Shown: in pieces, positions 20,560 through 33,054 of the stretch
How positions within the stretch are numbered: the first letter of the stretch is position 1
Layout of the letters: every line of letters starts with the position of its first letter
NCBI GenBank assembly: GCA_951213105.1
Contig: OX578142.1
Coordinates: 7,860,149 to 7,924,148, forward strand
DNA from: Amaurobius ferox
Taxonomy: Eukaryota > Arthropoda > Arachnida > Araneae > Amaurobiidae
Length of the DNA stretch: 64,000 bases
Reading direction: 5' to 3'
Notes under the pieces: model-generated
What the model saw: the letters and a program-made list of their open reading frames with translations, nothing else
What the model was told of the DNA's origin: nothing
Databases searched by the model: none
Translations under genes and position numbers: made by a program

Positions 20560-22387
20560 CAGTACAACCTCGAAAATCCGGACTTTGCCGATTCCGGATT
20601 TTCGATTTTTCCGGATTATAGAATTTGAATAAAATTCAGATTTGATATTAACTAAATACACTATAAAGCACTATTTTTAGTAAAAATAATGGCAAAAGTT
20701 AAGTTAATCAATTAAAACATATTATGTAATCTATAAAATAGGGCAAAAGAAATTTCTAAGAAAAAATATACACTTTAATAATTTAGAATGTGTGGACGAA
20801 ACGAAATGATAAAATTCCATTTTATCATTTTGTTTAAATAATTGAAATAACATTTGTTATTTCATTAATTTTGGTTTATGGGAAAGCAGTTTTCTTTATC
20901 CTGTAGATGTACATTATATCTGCTCGGTTATAATGCTTCTTTGTTCAAGACCTTTAATTGTATGATCGATTTTTTGCATAAGATTATCAATGGGTATTTT
21001 TTCTTCTCCACATTTATCATCACTATTTCGATCTTTTTTTATTTAATATCATATTGCAAATTTCGCCATCATTCAATTTATTTACGATTGGCGCATCATC
21101 ATCAAAGTGCAGAATTTCCGTTATATCAGCTTTGTCCAGATTTAATGAAGCGCGGGAAGATTTAATGCAATGCCGAGATTTAATAAAGATCGAGGATTAG
21201 CACTTTTAACGATATATTTAAAGGTGTAAATATGTATAAACCGTTTTCGCTATTAACGAACGAAAAACAAAAATTAGAACTTAAAAGTTTTATTTATTAT
21301 CTAGCATCTATATAATGTTATGTTTAAGAAGACTGATGACTCTGAAAAAAGTAAAAACTTTATTAGTAATAGTAAAACTTTATTAGTAATATGTAAAAAA
21401 TATTGCAGTAGATAAAATAAATATCTTTTCCAAAAAAGGAAAATATCTTTCCTCTCAATGATTATTCTAAATTACGATGAGTCATTACTAGATTACAGCA
21501 GCACCCGGAAGTGGTGGGGCAGGGAAAGCGAAGAAAGGAATTTGCTTCGTTCCTAATCGTAAACGCAGCCGACTGTCACCGGTGGCAAGCCAACCCCTTT
21601 GAGAGGTCTGTGTGTTAATGACCTTGTTGCTCGGTTCTGTGCGATACGATGTTATTTAGTTATTTATTTGCTATTTATAGTATGTAAATATGGCTTTCTA
21701 AACAAAAAGACAAAATATACAGCCGATTTCAAGCTGACACGTTCGACGAGAACGAAAAAATCGTCAGATATCGGGAGGAGGAGGAGATTCTGAAGATAAA
21801 ACAGAATACATTAAAGAATGGAAATCATACTACGAAGTGAACAAAAATTAATTTCCGTGAGCGTTAATATAAATTCTCAGGATTTTTAGATTTAATTGAA
21901 CATCTGTGATAAAATGTTACGATAACGTTTTAAAGTGTTTAATATTAAAAATTACATTGTTTCAGAAAAATGTCTTTTTCAATAATGAGAAAAGGAAATT
22001 TTGATAATAAAAATAATTTCGTATTTAAATAACGATGTATATTTTATGCGAAATAATTCATAAGGAGTTGTGACTTGAATAAGAGGGAGGAGGGATTAAC
22101 TCTAACAACGCAATTCACGCTCCAACCACGAACCTATCTATCTACGGCCGTCCATCTAAACTTTCGTTTCATTTCCGGGTTCAGAAAGTCGACCGAAAAA
22201 TACGGTAAAATATTACTGAAATTTATAGAATTATAGAATTTATAGAATTTATAGAATCTTATGTATAAAATAAATAATCTTACCCTGTTGTTTTTTAAAT
22301 CCGCGATTTCGTCAGTCCGGGGAAAAAAAAAAAGAAAATTTGGAAAACGTCCGAATTTTGGATGTCCGGATTTTCGAGGTTGTACTG
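20560..22387 (-). mobile_element. Tigger/pogo-family element, copy B
   Basis: TIRs beginning CAGTACAACCTCGAAAATCC at both ends with flanking TA (20558-20559, 22388-22389); 1,828 bp. It is oriented opposite to copy A. The C-terminal transposase relic is on the minus strand at about 20875-21175 and carries stops. The left flank is a (TA)n run directly abutting CopB1; the right flank is not recognisably CopB1, so more than one event occurred here. Confidence 0.88.
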
Positions 22388-22700
22388 TATATATAATGTA
22401 TTACAAATATATATATATATAATGTGCATAACAAACAATATGGTACTGTATTTCCATACAGATTAAATTCTATGAATTTCAGTAATATGCACAACTTTGA
22501 ATATTACACTAATGTATTTACACTAATGTAATATAGAACATCGTAATATAGAATAATATAGAACATCATAATATAGAACATCGTAAAACGAAACGTTGGA
22601 AAAGAGGTGGTTAGATTAAAAAGGAAACGTACATAGACACCTTAAAACGACTAGATCTCTTAAAACGACTGTTGATGCAATAAAAAAGTATGACAGGATT
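22388..22700. repeat. AT-rich microsatellite-like DNA
   Basis: Short TA runs and imperfect tandem units around AATATAGAACATCGTAATAT (about 22528-22586). No coding potential. Confidence 0.6.
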
Positions 22701-23084
22701 AGAGCATTATGGATAAAAAATTTTGTTAAAGATCAGAATTGTTACAGATCAGGAAAGAAACGTTGATCAAGAAAGTGAAAATCATACCCTATCTGCTAAT
22801 ATTGCCATCTTTTTTTATATGATAAAACTAAAAGCTAGTATCCTTGGGATTAATTTAGAAAAAGCTGTTGCGGAAACAAAAAAGAAAGAATATTTTGTCA
22901 CAACTTTCTGAAATAAATTTTAATGTCTCTATACTATTTAAAACAATTTTGAAGAATAATGTCAACCATCTGCCTATAATGAATATTGATGTATGTATCA
23001 CATACAAATACGTAAAAACAAATGGAAAAAAAATTTTAATTATAATAAAATAGGACAACACATCGAGATGTATGAAAACCAGAT

Positions 23085-23608
23085 ATGTTGTTGCAGTTCA
23101 AGCGAATACATCAAGATCACGGACATGTTGTTGCCGGTGATTTGGATATGGTAGGAGAGGATAATTTTGTAAAATATATAAAACTTGGAACTAATTTTAG
23201 AGATCAAGAATTTTACCATAATAACATGTTTTTTAAAAAAGACATTGATGTTTTTATTTATAAACTAGCTGTTAAATACAGCTTACCTATCAAGATATTC
23301 GAAGAATGGAAACATTCTATTTAGAAGGTTTTAGACATTATTATCAACCAGAATATAAATACGAGTCGAATTACAAAATGGATAAAGATTATTTGGACAA
23401 ATTTTAAAAAGAATATGCTATTACTTATATGGACATGGTTCAATCCAACTACGCATTTACGTGTAAAAAATATTACGTCGATATTTTGAAGAATAGTTAC
23501 AGCAATGATAATATGTACAAACATATAGGACTATCTCGTATGGTTATCGAAAACAAGATAAGAGATTAAAGAATTGGTTACGAAATTGGTAATATAAAAT
23601 TTCCTTAT
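23085..23608 (+). pseudogene. Upstream part of a Penelope-like retroelement ORF
   Basis: The open stretch 23085-23324 reads HGHVVAGDLDMVGEDNFVKY, then GTNFRDQEFYHNNMFFKKD, to EEWKHSI. A frameshift near 23318 leads to the frame of the downstream reverse transcriptase (EGFRHYYQPEYKYESNYKMD, a TAA, YAFTCKKYYVDILKN, a second TAA near 23567, then IKFPYLVMIPKMHK). A GDL block, a CKKYY block and a PKxHK block occur in that order ahead of the polymerase in a reverse transcriptase family I recall from molluscs, corals and amphioxus. That recollection is unverified. Only two stops and one frameshift interrupt it. Confidence 0.55.
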
Positions 23609-24556
23609 TTGGTGATGATCCCTAAGATGCATAAGTCCTCAAATAAATTCCGTCCGGTTACTGTGTGCATTGGGACATACTTAACCTTGGCCAATACCAA
23701 ATTATTAAATATATTAAAACCCATTATGTTAACAATCAAATCAGGAGGAGCAGTTATGGTGTCAAATAGTTACGAAGTAATTGAAAAGCTAAGTCAAATA
23801 CCTGACCGTATATATTTGAAGAGTTATGACTTTAAAGATTTATTTAATAATGTCAACTTAAAAGATCTCTTTGATATCTTGATTGAAACCTTTGAAATAT
23901 ATGACATGCAATCAATCGTAACCATCAACAAGTACAAATATTTGATTAAGATTGTTCTATTTGTAAATATCCTTTACAATGGTAATACATTTTACCAACA
24001 AATACATGGAATCCCTATGGGTGGGGGATGTTCATCTATCTTGGCAGATATATATCTACATAAGTATGAGGAGGGAACACACATACTAAATGAGGTACCA
24101 TACTTCAGATTCGTTGATGATGTATTGATCAGCTCAATGGAACCAAAAAATAATTTCGATTTTAGCTTTTACCCAGAGAATTTGGAATTGATTGAAACTA
24201 TTATGGAAAATGCAAATATAATAAATTTTTTGGATATCAGTATCCAACATGATGAAAATGATACCATATACTTCAAGTTATATGATAAAAGGAATTCGTT
24301 CAACATCGTAATCAATTACATTATAAATTGGAATACAAACTTAAGCAAGAGTATTTTTCGCAATTTAATCCTAAACCATTTACAAAGGAATAAAAATCTT
24401 CATACATTAAAAAAAGAACGCATTATATGCAAAAGAAAATTAATTAAGGAAGCAGTCAAACAGCAATATCCAATGCAATTTCTCAGGCATTACTATAATG
24501 CATTTTATGGCAATAGAAACAACATATTTTATGCTAATTTTGGCGAATTGACATAA
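23609..24556 (+). CDS. Penelope-like reverse transcriptase, open catalytic region
   Basis: A 315-codon open stretch containing a complete polymerase palm. By residue in this frame: IPKMHK with FRPVT (4-18, fingers), motif A YDFKDLF with the catalytic Asp (about 74), motif B GIPMGGGCS (134-142), ILADIYLHKYE (144-154), motif C FRFVDD (166-171), then INFLDISIQHDEND and a thumb-like YDKRNSFN block. A PKxHK finger motif, GxPMGxxxS and a F/YVDD box followed by FLD fit Penelope-like elements rather than LINE or LTR polymerases. No GIY-YIG endonuclease is seen downstream; the frame ends at a TAA after FGELT. The first codon of the track frame is TTG; an in-frame ATG two codons on, or initiation well upstream, is more realistic. 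This is the longest undamaged catalytic domain on the plus strand outside copia. Confidence 0.7.
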   Translation: MVMIPKMHKSSNKFRPVTVCIGTYLTLANTKLLNILKPIMLTIKSGGAVMVSNSYEVIEKLSQIPDRIYLKSYDFKDLFNNVNLKDLFDILIETFEIYDMQSIVTINKYKYLIKIVLFVNILYNGNTFYQQIHGIPMGGGCSSILADIYLHKYEEGTHILNEVPYFRFVDDVLISSMEPKNNFDFSFYPENLELIETIMENANIINFLDISIQHDENDTIYFKLYDKRNSFNIVINYIINWNTNLSKSIFRNLILNHLQRNKNLHTLKKERIICKRKLIKEAVKQQYPMQFLRHYYNAFYGNRNNIFYANFGELT

Positions 24557-26883
24557 CGAGAATGGCAACTTTGAATGGTAAATAAGTGATATTTAGGAAG
24601 TATATTGGGCTTTCCAGCAATAGATTTGCGATGTATCACTATGAAGTTATGTTAAAGATGTAGGTCGACGTTTATAGATGGAAAGTTGCGCTATCATTTT
24701 GTGTATCTTGAGATCCTTTTTTGGGCTTAATCTATCTGGTTTAATGTCATTTTGATTTCTCTTTACAATTTCCAATTTTTGTAATGGCTGATGGGGAAAT
24801 TCTTCAGGAAGGTATTGGTGTCTGGGAGTGTTTCCTAGGTGTGAAAGCATGCTGTAACCGGGAACAAGGGGTCACAATCCCCCTTAGCCATTTCGTACTT
24901 TACCTGTTTGCAATACCCTCCTTTTCTTTCTTTTTTTCATTTGAATTTGCTATTTGTGCTTATTTATGAAAGTGCAGCTTTGCGCCTTATGTGACGAATA
25001 AGCCGTTAGATATAATTTGTTTGGATTAAGAACTGGATATGTAGTTGGGCTTCTTGCAATATGTATATATATGTGACGATACACAAAATCAGTGCAATGG
25101 TGTAATTATTCCAAGGATGAGGCATAATTTCCCTCAGAATTCCATTTATTGACGACTCCATTAGATTACATACATTCTCACATCAGAACTTAGCTCTGAA
25201 TCTGAGCTAGTCATATACGTGCAATTTCAGCTACATTCTAAAGACATTGTGGATACAATCTGGATACCATCTGAACAGCATAAGGGAATGGAGTGAAGTG
25301 TCTAACAATCTTCTCTACATTGACTTTATATAGTATACTTCTGATACACTTTTGAGGGGCCTTTATAGGTTATAAGAGGCTTGGATTCTAGAGCGGGTTT
25401 ATGTCATAGCCATTTACTTGATATCTGGACTTCGTTAAGCTGTTAACAGTCTATTTAGCAATACCCTTGTGCCTCTTTCGAACTCTTACAGATATAGGTT
25501 TCGTGACCATATATGGTATGATCCAAGATATGAAGCGTTCGCTTAAGTGTTCAACCTCTTATCACGATTAGTGGCGGGGTCATAAAACTTAACGAGGTGT
25601 ATAATAAAATTTAATGATGGTTCTCGTTATAAGTACCGACACTAGTGCTAAGAGATAGGAATTTGGAATACTTATATACTTATATGAAACTAAAAGATTC
25701 GTTTTAGAGAAAAAGTTTAAGCTGAAGGCTTACACTAAAGTATATGTATCATATATATATATATATAATTATAATTATTTATTAATTATATAAATAAATA
25801 AAAATGAAAAATAATAAAATAAACTAAAAAAATTAGAAAAATCAAAAACTTCTGAAAATAAGATATATTAATGTTTTCAATTTTATTTTCGCTAAAGAAT
25901 TGTAACTTTAGCCAGTTTGAAACTACGATTTGAGCGCCCTTATAATGGTGTATAGTTGTATTCTCGTTTATCCATTTCTTCTATGAATCTCTTGTTTAGT
26001 AAGAATTTTCATCTTTGCTTCATGTTCATATTCTATTTTGCTTATACGGGTAATAGTCCTATCTCCTGCTCTGACTCACTGGACGGGTCTGGGAGTGTCG
26101 CTGTGAACGTCCATACTGCATCCTAGGTTGTATTTCATCATGTTCATTCCGGTGCTTCTAGATATTTATTATACTGTTGAAGTTGGTCGCATATACACAT
26201 GGTGAAAGAAGCAGGGTTCCTGTCACATATTAATACAAATTTTCCTAATGCTTTTTATCTTCATTTTTTCATCTTTTGGTGCCTGTAGTCTGAGTTTGGA
26301 CATTTATAGTAATGTACTATTATCCAATCTGAAACAGACATTTGTTTGGGTTAATTAGAATTAAATACTCAGACCTGAAGATGAATTTAATTCTTTTTAA
26401 TCTTCGAATTTGGGCCGGTGCTGATCTTTTCTATTATCGGTATTATGGCAGTGGTTTTGCTTCTATGGTGATGTTAATATTTCACGATTACTTGAATTAA
26501 TTATTTTTATTATTACTTCTTTCTAATATATATATTTACAGGGTTCATTCTAGGATTTCAAAAGGGCAGGGTGCTGACTTTAAAAAAGAGGCACATTGCA
26601 TACGAAAGGGGCATATTACATATGAAAGGGCACAATTTTAAATTTTAGTTAAAGAATGCATTGCATAATGTGGCCCACATGTAGTAAAAAAGATACAGAT
26701 AATTTATCTATTTCAAAATTTAAATTCAAAGCATATAAATAATTAATAAAACAAAATTTCAAATATACAGAAAATTTTATAATTACATATCTCTCACTTT
26801 AAAATATATTCTTGATAAATTTATTTTTCTAACTGCACAAATTGAAGATAATAGTTAGAATCCTCATAATTTAGGCTGCTTAC
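24557..26883. other. Unassigned DNA downstream of the Penelope-like RT
   Basis: No credible coding sequence. A short inverted match (ATAACGAGAA at 24554-24563 against TTCTCGTTAT near 25641-25650) could mark element ends but is too short to rely on. A (TA)n tract and A/T-rich tracts lie at 25740-25860. Confidence 0.35.
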
Positions 26884-26887
26884 TTAA

Positions 26888-27571
26888 CCCTTTCGCGACG
26901 AATGGCACGCATAGGTGCCAGATGCGAACATGCATTCAAGGACGAGCGGCACTCACTCGGGCCAAAGGAAATTTTACCGCAAGCGGATAGTGGCACGCAT
27001 AAGTGCCAGTACGCAGAACGTTTTAATTTGTGAACTAGATGGCGTTACTTGTCCATGGAACTAACTTCAATGCATTTTGCAGAGGCATGACCTTGGTAGA
27101 AGAGGATCGAATGAATTATTTCTCCATTTGGAGCGGTGAAAATCATTTTGTAACATAAACAAACAGAGCAATTCTCGTAGCATCAACAATTTTATAATTG
27201 AGTTTCGGTTTTTATTTTTATTTCAGCGTTATGATTTCGTTGGTGAATCATAGGAATATAAGAGAGTATTTTTTTTTGTTTGGGTTTTAGAGGCAGTGAA
27301 ATTATTCGTTTATTTCGGATAAAAGAATGGGAGCAACTAACGAGTATTTTGTATTCAGATTTGTATGAAAATTATACATCAAATAGAACATAAATATTTC
27401 TTTTATTCCTGTAAAAAGTAGATTTCTGTGTTGAATAGGTGATTTTTAGTGAATTTTTTTCGAGAGTTAGGCTTAGCGCAAAAAATGCGCCGTCTTTTTC
27501 GACCAGTTCGGAAGCGAAGCGCGTCGTCCTTTGGGCCGCGACAGCTCCGGAATGCCGCCGTCCCAAAAGGG
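26888..27571. mobile_element. Small piggyBac-like element
   Basis: 684 bp between TTAA duplications (26884-26887, 27572-27575). The left end is CCCTTTCGCGACGAATGGCA; the right end, reverse-complemented, starts CCCTTTTGGGACGGCGGCAT. TTAA target and CCC-starting ends are piggyBac features. The near-terminal GGCACGCATA(G/A)GTGCC units (26906 and 26996 regions) are subterminal palindromes. It shares its body with 14118-15134 and has lost the extra internal segment, so it is a MITE-like deletion derivative. Confidence 0.8.
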
Positions 27572-27665
27572 TTAAGATCAGAAAAGTAGATAGAAATACT
27601 TAGGCATCATTTTATATACACAAACATAATTTTTTATAATATGAGAGGGGGGGATATTTATAAGG

Positions 27666-27706
27666 GTGTTGTGATGAGTTTAAAAGCTTTAAACTCATCA
27701 TAACAC
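27666..27706. repeat. Short near-perfect palindrome
   Basis: GTGTTGTGATGAGTTTAAAA faces CTTTAAACTCATCATAACAC with almost no spacer (centre near AGCT, about 27685). Arms are about 20 bp with one mismatch and one extra A. It has no T run and no neighbouring gene, so I do not call it a terminator. Confidence 0.8.
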
Positions 27707-29329
27707 TTTTAATCTATTTACAACAAAAAAAACTATCTTTTGTAATGAGGACATTTTTCTCAACTTCATGGTGGTCCAAGGAAATTGATTTTTTCCCAGA
27801 GTGTCCTCAAGGCTGAAAGCAATAAAACAATTAAAACATCTTGTTTACAATCACTCAAACCTTCAGATGACATTTTATGGTATGGAAAATACAAATTGAA
27901 AGGAGATTGAGACCTCCCATATTTTTCTGCAATCTGGAAAGTCTCATTTATTTTTCGCAACTATCAGCTAAACACGATCAAACATTTAAGTCCATTTTCG
28001 TCAGAATTGATTACAAATGCATTTATTTGACACTTCCGCCAGACATGCATGGGTCATCAATTTAATGGATCTGGTTTTGAAGAGGCATCATTATTTGCAA
28101 CAGATTTCAGAGAAAACACTTAAATGAGGGGAAGAATTCATCCCTATCTTTCTCATTCTACAATTTATTTGACTGAGATGACGACACATACATTTCAACC
28201 AATAGTTGATATGATACGCCTCTTTTCCCCAGAATTCCAGGAAGAAGATGGCCTATTTCTTATTTTTTTTCTTCTGTTACTTGGAGCCTAACATGTGAGC
28301 ATGCACCGAAGTGAAGTTTTTTTTCTCCCCCTCCCCTAGGAGGAGGGAATGTATAATTTTTTTTTTTATAGGTTTATATATTTTTCTTGTAATTATGATC
28401 AGTTCTCTGGAGAAGAATCAGCGAGTCGGTGGTACCAAAAAGTGTAGTGCTCTACTTTTTTAAGTTGTAGATCAGTTGAAAAAGGCTCAATGACACATTC
28501 TTGTGTTGAACAGGGCAATTTGGAATGCATAATAAAATTGATGTTCTTGATTTGATATCTACTAAATTCAAATTCAAAGCAGATTTTCAGCGAAGAGTAT
28601 AAATTGGGCCTTATATGCAGAATGATGGTGGTAATTGTGCTATGTGCAAAGTTAAATTGGCCCTTATATGCAGAATGGTGATTGTGGTAATTGTGCTATG
28701 TGCCAAGTTTTGTTCAACCAAAATAATGGCTGTGATGATTTTTATATAGTGGTTGTTTGATGACATACATGCAATTAGCTACAATTAAAATATTTTAATT
28801 CAACTACAAAGTTTTTTTTATGAAATATGTGAGTAGGAATCTTTCTCATAATCTTATATTAATTGAATGATTTCAAAATATTATATTGTATAAATATGTT
28901 CTATTATATTCTTTTATTGTAAAGTTTGTTTAAACATATTTAAATCTAATTTCTCTGAATTATTGAATAATTGATCTGAAAATCTATATAAGATATTCTA
29001 ATGAATATCGTCATAAATAATAAATATTTTTTTTTTTTTATATTTTAAAATAGAGGATTGTATTTATTGTGCATGATTATAATTCATTTTATATTACTAT
29101 TATTTTATTCAAGGTTCTCATGTCAATACCTGGGAATAAAAAAACTATACGACACTTAATTAACTTTATAATCTTTTTAATTTGTTTATTTGGCCATTTA
29201 AAATTTAATTGATTGACATGAGAATCTGACCTGTGAAAATTTGTGGCAGGAATCTTGATTTGAATGAAGTAATTGAAATTATATTATTTTCATTAAGTCC
29301 TTAAAGCAATTACTATTGATTTTCTAATT
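27707..29329. other. Unassigned DNA, low repeat content
   Basis: No ORF that looks coding: short frames near 27766-28065 lie on both strands of one segment and show no protein family. Poly-T tracts occur near 28310-28365 and 29030. The only clear structure is the tandem duplication at 28600-28713. Confidence 0.4.
28600..28713. repeat. Two-unit tandem duplication
   Basis: The unit TTAAATTGGCCCTTATATGC… with GGTAATTGTGCTATGTGC occurs twice in succession (about 28602-28653 and 28654-28713). The second has a small insertion (GTGATT). Confidence 0.85.
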
Positions 29330-29640
29330 ATTCGATTCAAATTGGTCCAGGCAGCATGTTTATCACAACAAAGGGGTTCATAAAAGAACAATGATGGTTA
29401 TTCGTAAATTATTTCCTAATTTGTGTGGCAATGGTGCTTAACAACCCTGCTGTAAATAAATATTCATGTGTAATGCAAATGCTAATACACTTCTTATTGA
29501 TAGGAAACAATAAGGAACATTAATTAAAGGGAAGGAATAAAACCCATTGTAAACAATGCCTGGGTTCAAAGCAGTCAGTCACTGGCTGGTAGGTTCATGA
29601 TGAGGCCAATTGTTGACAACTGAAAAATGTGTGATTTTTT
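29330..29640. promoter_or_regulatory. Candidate noncoding regulatory segment (speculative)
   Basis: This stretch has no repeat relative elsewhere in the window and a more even base composition than its surroundings. It holds a cluster of developmental factor-type motifs: an AACAAAGG and several AACAAT/ATTGTT (Sox-like), CATTGTAAACAATG (a dyad around a forkhead core, about 29549-29562), ATGCAAAT (octamer core, about 29476-29483) and TGTTTAT (about 29357). Such short motifs also occur by chance in AT-rich DNA. Confidence 0.2.
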
Positions 29641-32141
29641 TTTTTAACTTGTTTGATGTTATGCAAAATTATGTTTAAATATTTTATATAATAATTATAT
29701 AAATTACAGATATATTACCCATACTTATTTACATGTTTATTATATGGTAGACATAAGTCAAACAACAGATCCTTTTCTCCATACCTTAAGCTGGCAAGTA
29801 CTTACTTCAGTTAGGTGAAAGACACTACTATGTCTGTTAACAAGGAAAACTAAATAATAGATCTACTTTTGTAAGATCTATTATTTGGCGAGGGGGTGGG
29901 GTAAAAATTAGGGGAAATTTAAGAGATTGGCAAAATACAAAACTTAATTTTACTGATAACACAAATTTACAAATATATTTTTATTTTTTAATGAGTAATA
30001 TTGTTAACATGCATTTATTGCTAACTTTTCATTTTTGATATTGAATACATTTTCAAAACTTATCTTAGGTGTTTTTTCTAAATCTAAGTTTTATGCAAGT
30101 CACTGTCAGTATCCCCATCTTTTCCATTTCTTAAAAGTTTTCAAAATTTTGATCTTTAATTTATCATTTTCTGAATATTTTAAACACATTTATTGTCACT
30201 CATTTTTTAACCTTGTTTTAAATCTTACCAAAGTTTTTCTTTATAGGCATTGTTCAGGGTTTTGTTTCCTAAGTCATCTAAAAAAATTCATTTACCATGA
30301 AGCATTCAAATACTTTTGGGGTCAATTTTAAATTCCTTTTTTCCCATAACACTTTAGTTATTCAACATATTTTCGGCTTTAATTCTTTGCCAAAGTTACA
30401 GATTATTTCTGAATATTCCTGTTTCTTAAGTTTTTAAATTCTCTTATCTTGATTTTTTTTTCACAGCTGATGAAGCATTTACTATTAATATTTATGCCTT
30501 TTTTATTAAGAAAGCCAGCCACTTATTTTTTTTTTTAATTTATGGGATTTTACCAATGAGTTTCTGTAATGTTTAAATAATCTATATTCTTGTTTCTACC
30601 TTTTGATCACTTAGTCTGTAACTTTAAAATCATCGCTATCCCAATATTTCTGTCATTTTTCCTGTTATATTATCATACATTATAAACTTAGCAACCATTT
30701 TTATTGTAAAATTTCTCTAATATGTTTATTTTATAACTAAATTCTTTATCCTTTTGAAGAAATTGGATTTTATTTAATATTTTGACGTTTCTGAATTTAA
30801 AAAATATCAGTTTGTATCGCTAAAAACATAGGCCGTTTTATTGCTTTACTTGAATTTACTAATCAACAGGATGGGGCATGAACCAACTTTGGCCATGGAT
30901 AAGTTGAAAATCGAGCCAATTTAACTTTGAATTGATAATAATTGTTTACCGTTGGCACTACTGAAAACACAACTAAGCGGTAAACAGTTTAAGAAATACA
31001 AACATTTTTAGTTTTTTACATCATCAATGACAGATTATTAACTTAAAACAGGGTATCATCTATAACAGGAAATCTAAATTTCACGGATCGAGAAACCATT
31101 GCATGCCGAAACTTCAACAATTGCAAAATTTTTACGATTATATCTAGGCAGCATAGAAGCCTCCAAACGCGCTATTTTGCCATCATCGTTCATATTTACT
31201 GTGTATGATCGTTAATGAACCATACATGTATATGTAAGTTGAAATAGAACAATACATAATGTCGCAATATCGGCAATTTAGCTCCTAAAAGCATCCCCAA
31301 GGTTGACGCCCTTTATTAGCTCCTGGCATCCCCAGCTACAGCGTATACCCGAAACTATTGCACATAGATTATTTTTTTTAATTTATCATGATGCAAAATA
31401 TGTTATGAATATTTGACCAATAAATAAATTTACAAGTCGAAAATAGCGGGAGATTTTTATTTTAATGCGCGATTTTTATTCCATTTGCGTATCCGCTTTC
31501 GGAAACAGTTTAAAATTTGAGGCAGGTGTAAAAATGATAAAAGCTGTATTAGTACAGTATGTAAAAGTGGGGGCACTCCGAATTTCCGTAATTTTCCTAA
31601 ACGTCCGGCGATCACCAGGAATATACTAGATACCCGCAGGGTTTGCAGCTTCAAACGGAATGGATGCCACCTGTAAAGACATACTGGTATATAGAATCGA
31701 GACACTGTACTGGTATATAGAATCGAGGAGTAATTACAGATAAGATCGCTTTAGGTAGACCAAATAAGTCATCTCTACTTCGTGGTTATCATTTATAGCT
31801 ATTATTGGAGGGCGATAACTATTTTTTAGAAATGCCAATCCCATGGCTGTAAATATTCTGTTTCTCTTTGAATTAGGTGGTCAGTCGGAAAAGTTCTGGT
31901 AACCAGGTGTTTTTGTCATTAGCGAAAACATGTTTTCTGGAAGTAAAGAGGAACATGGTTTGTGAGCGAGATAGTTTACGGCTTTATGATAAGGAAGATG
32001 TGAACAAGACTGAACTGAAATGTGACATTTATGTTGATAGGATTTTCTTTCAATTATTTTTATGTTTAAAATAATTTCATTTTCTGGTGTTTAGTAAAAT
32101 ATGAAGTTAGAAAAAAATCTTGAAATTTCCCAAAGGGGGCT
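29641..32141. other. Unassigned AT-rich DNA
   Basis: No supported gene. The 98-codon frame at 30035-30331 is Phe/Leu/Lys-rich, as expected from T-rich DNA by chance. A short direct repeat (CTGGTATATAGAATCGAG) occurs twice at about 31684-31726, and TTAGCTCCT…GCATCCCC twice near 31277-31334. Confidence 0.4.
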
Positions 32142-32167
32142 CCCCCCCCCCCCCCCCCCCCCCCCCC
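32142..32167. repeat. Poly-C tract
   Basis: Uninterrupted run of about 26 C at the left edge of the LTR-like repeat; possibly a length-variable or assembly-sensitive site. Confidence 0.9.
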
Positions 32168-32496
32168 GGGAGTCGGTGCCTATGCTTAACACCAGCTACC
32201 AGCTTAAAACTTATCAAGAGCTTCAACAAGCTTATACAAAACTAACTCCGAGCAACAAACTCTACAAGCACAGTGCTTCTCAAAGCGTATCACAAGCAAC
32301 CAGCTGTACTTCAGCTCAAGCTTATCTGCTAAAACCTCTCAAGCTAAAGTGCCATTACCGCCACCTGGCATTTATACCTATCATCTGTTATGACGCTTCC
32401 AGAGTATGCTAATTACCAGTGATACAGAAAATTAGCATATTCCGGTCAGCTAAGATACAATCTGCAGGAACTCAAATTTAACTCGGACACTAAACA
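32168..32496 (-). repeat. Partial CopC-type LTR
   Basis: On the minus strand it starts TGTTTAGTGTCCGAGTTAA (32496) and matches the start of the CopC LTR at 35492, through AGTTCCTGCAGATTGTATC, GCATATTCCGGTC-type sequence and a TATAAATG box (about 32377-32368). Similarity fades toward 32168, where a poly-C tract ends it. No PBS or internal region is attached, so it is a partial or solo LTR in the opposite orientation to 35492-36034. Confidence 0.75.
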
Positions 32497-33054
32497 AATG
32501 ATCCGAAATCCAAACAGTTAACCGGAAATATCCATTACTTTAACTTTTGACCATATCACTATTACAATATGTCCTTTGTTTACTTTTGAGGTGTCTAACA
32601 ATTTTTCCCTTCACTTTTCATATTCAGAAGTGCATAAAATATAAAATATCTTGTAAACTACATCGGAATTCAAAAAATGGGCTACTTTCTGCAAAAATTC
32701 AATTATGTAGTTACCTGCCTGGAAAAATTCATTGTCTTGCTATTGTTAGTCTAGCCAAGATGCAAACTCGCAGCTCAAATATTTTGTCCTTGACATTAAA
32801 TATTTCTTAAACTAAAATATATATCGAAAAATGGTTTATTTCAGCGTGTTCCCCAAACCTTTCTTTACAAGTGTACCCAATTTTATATTTTTGTATGCTA
32901 TAGTTTTTGCGTACAAAACAGAAACTCAAGAAATGAGAAAGTTAACAAACAGCCTCGGCAGTGTCACCTACTTTTTCTTAATATAGAGAGATTTTCTAGC
33001 ATCTATACATCCTTATATTTCAAGAAGTGAATGCCTCCAAAAAAAGGAAACAGT
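32497..33054. other. Unassigned DNA
   Basis: No ORF or repeat recognised. Confidence 0.35.

Noticed and set aside
27666..27706. Transcription terminator
   Set aside because: Palindrome without a T tract and without an adjacent gene in a eukaryotic context.
30035..30331. 98-codon ORF as a small host gene
   Set aside because: Composition follows T-rich DNA; no domain, no signal of splicing or conservation visible.
32101..32412. Pro-rich 103-codon ORF
   Set aside because: The proline run is the poly-C tract, and the rest is the CopC-type LTR read in the wrong strand.
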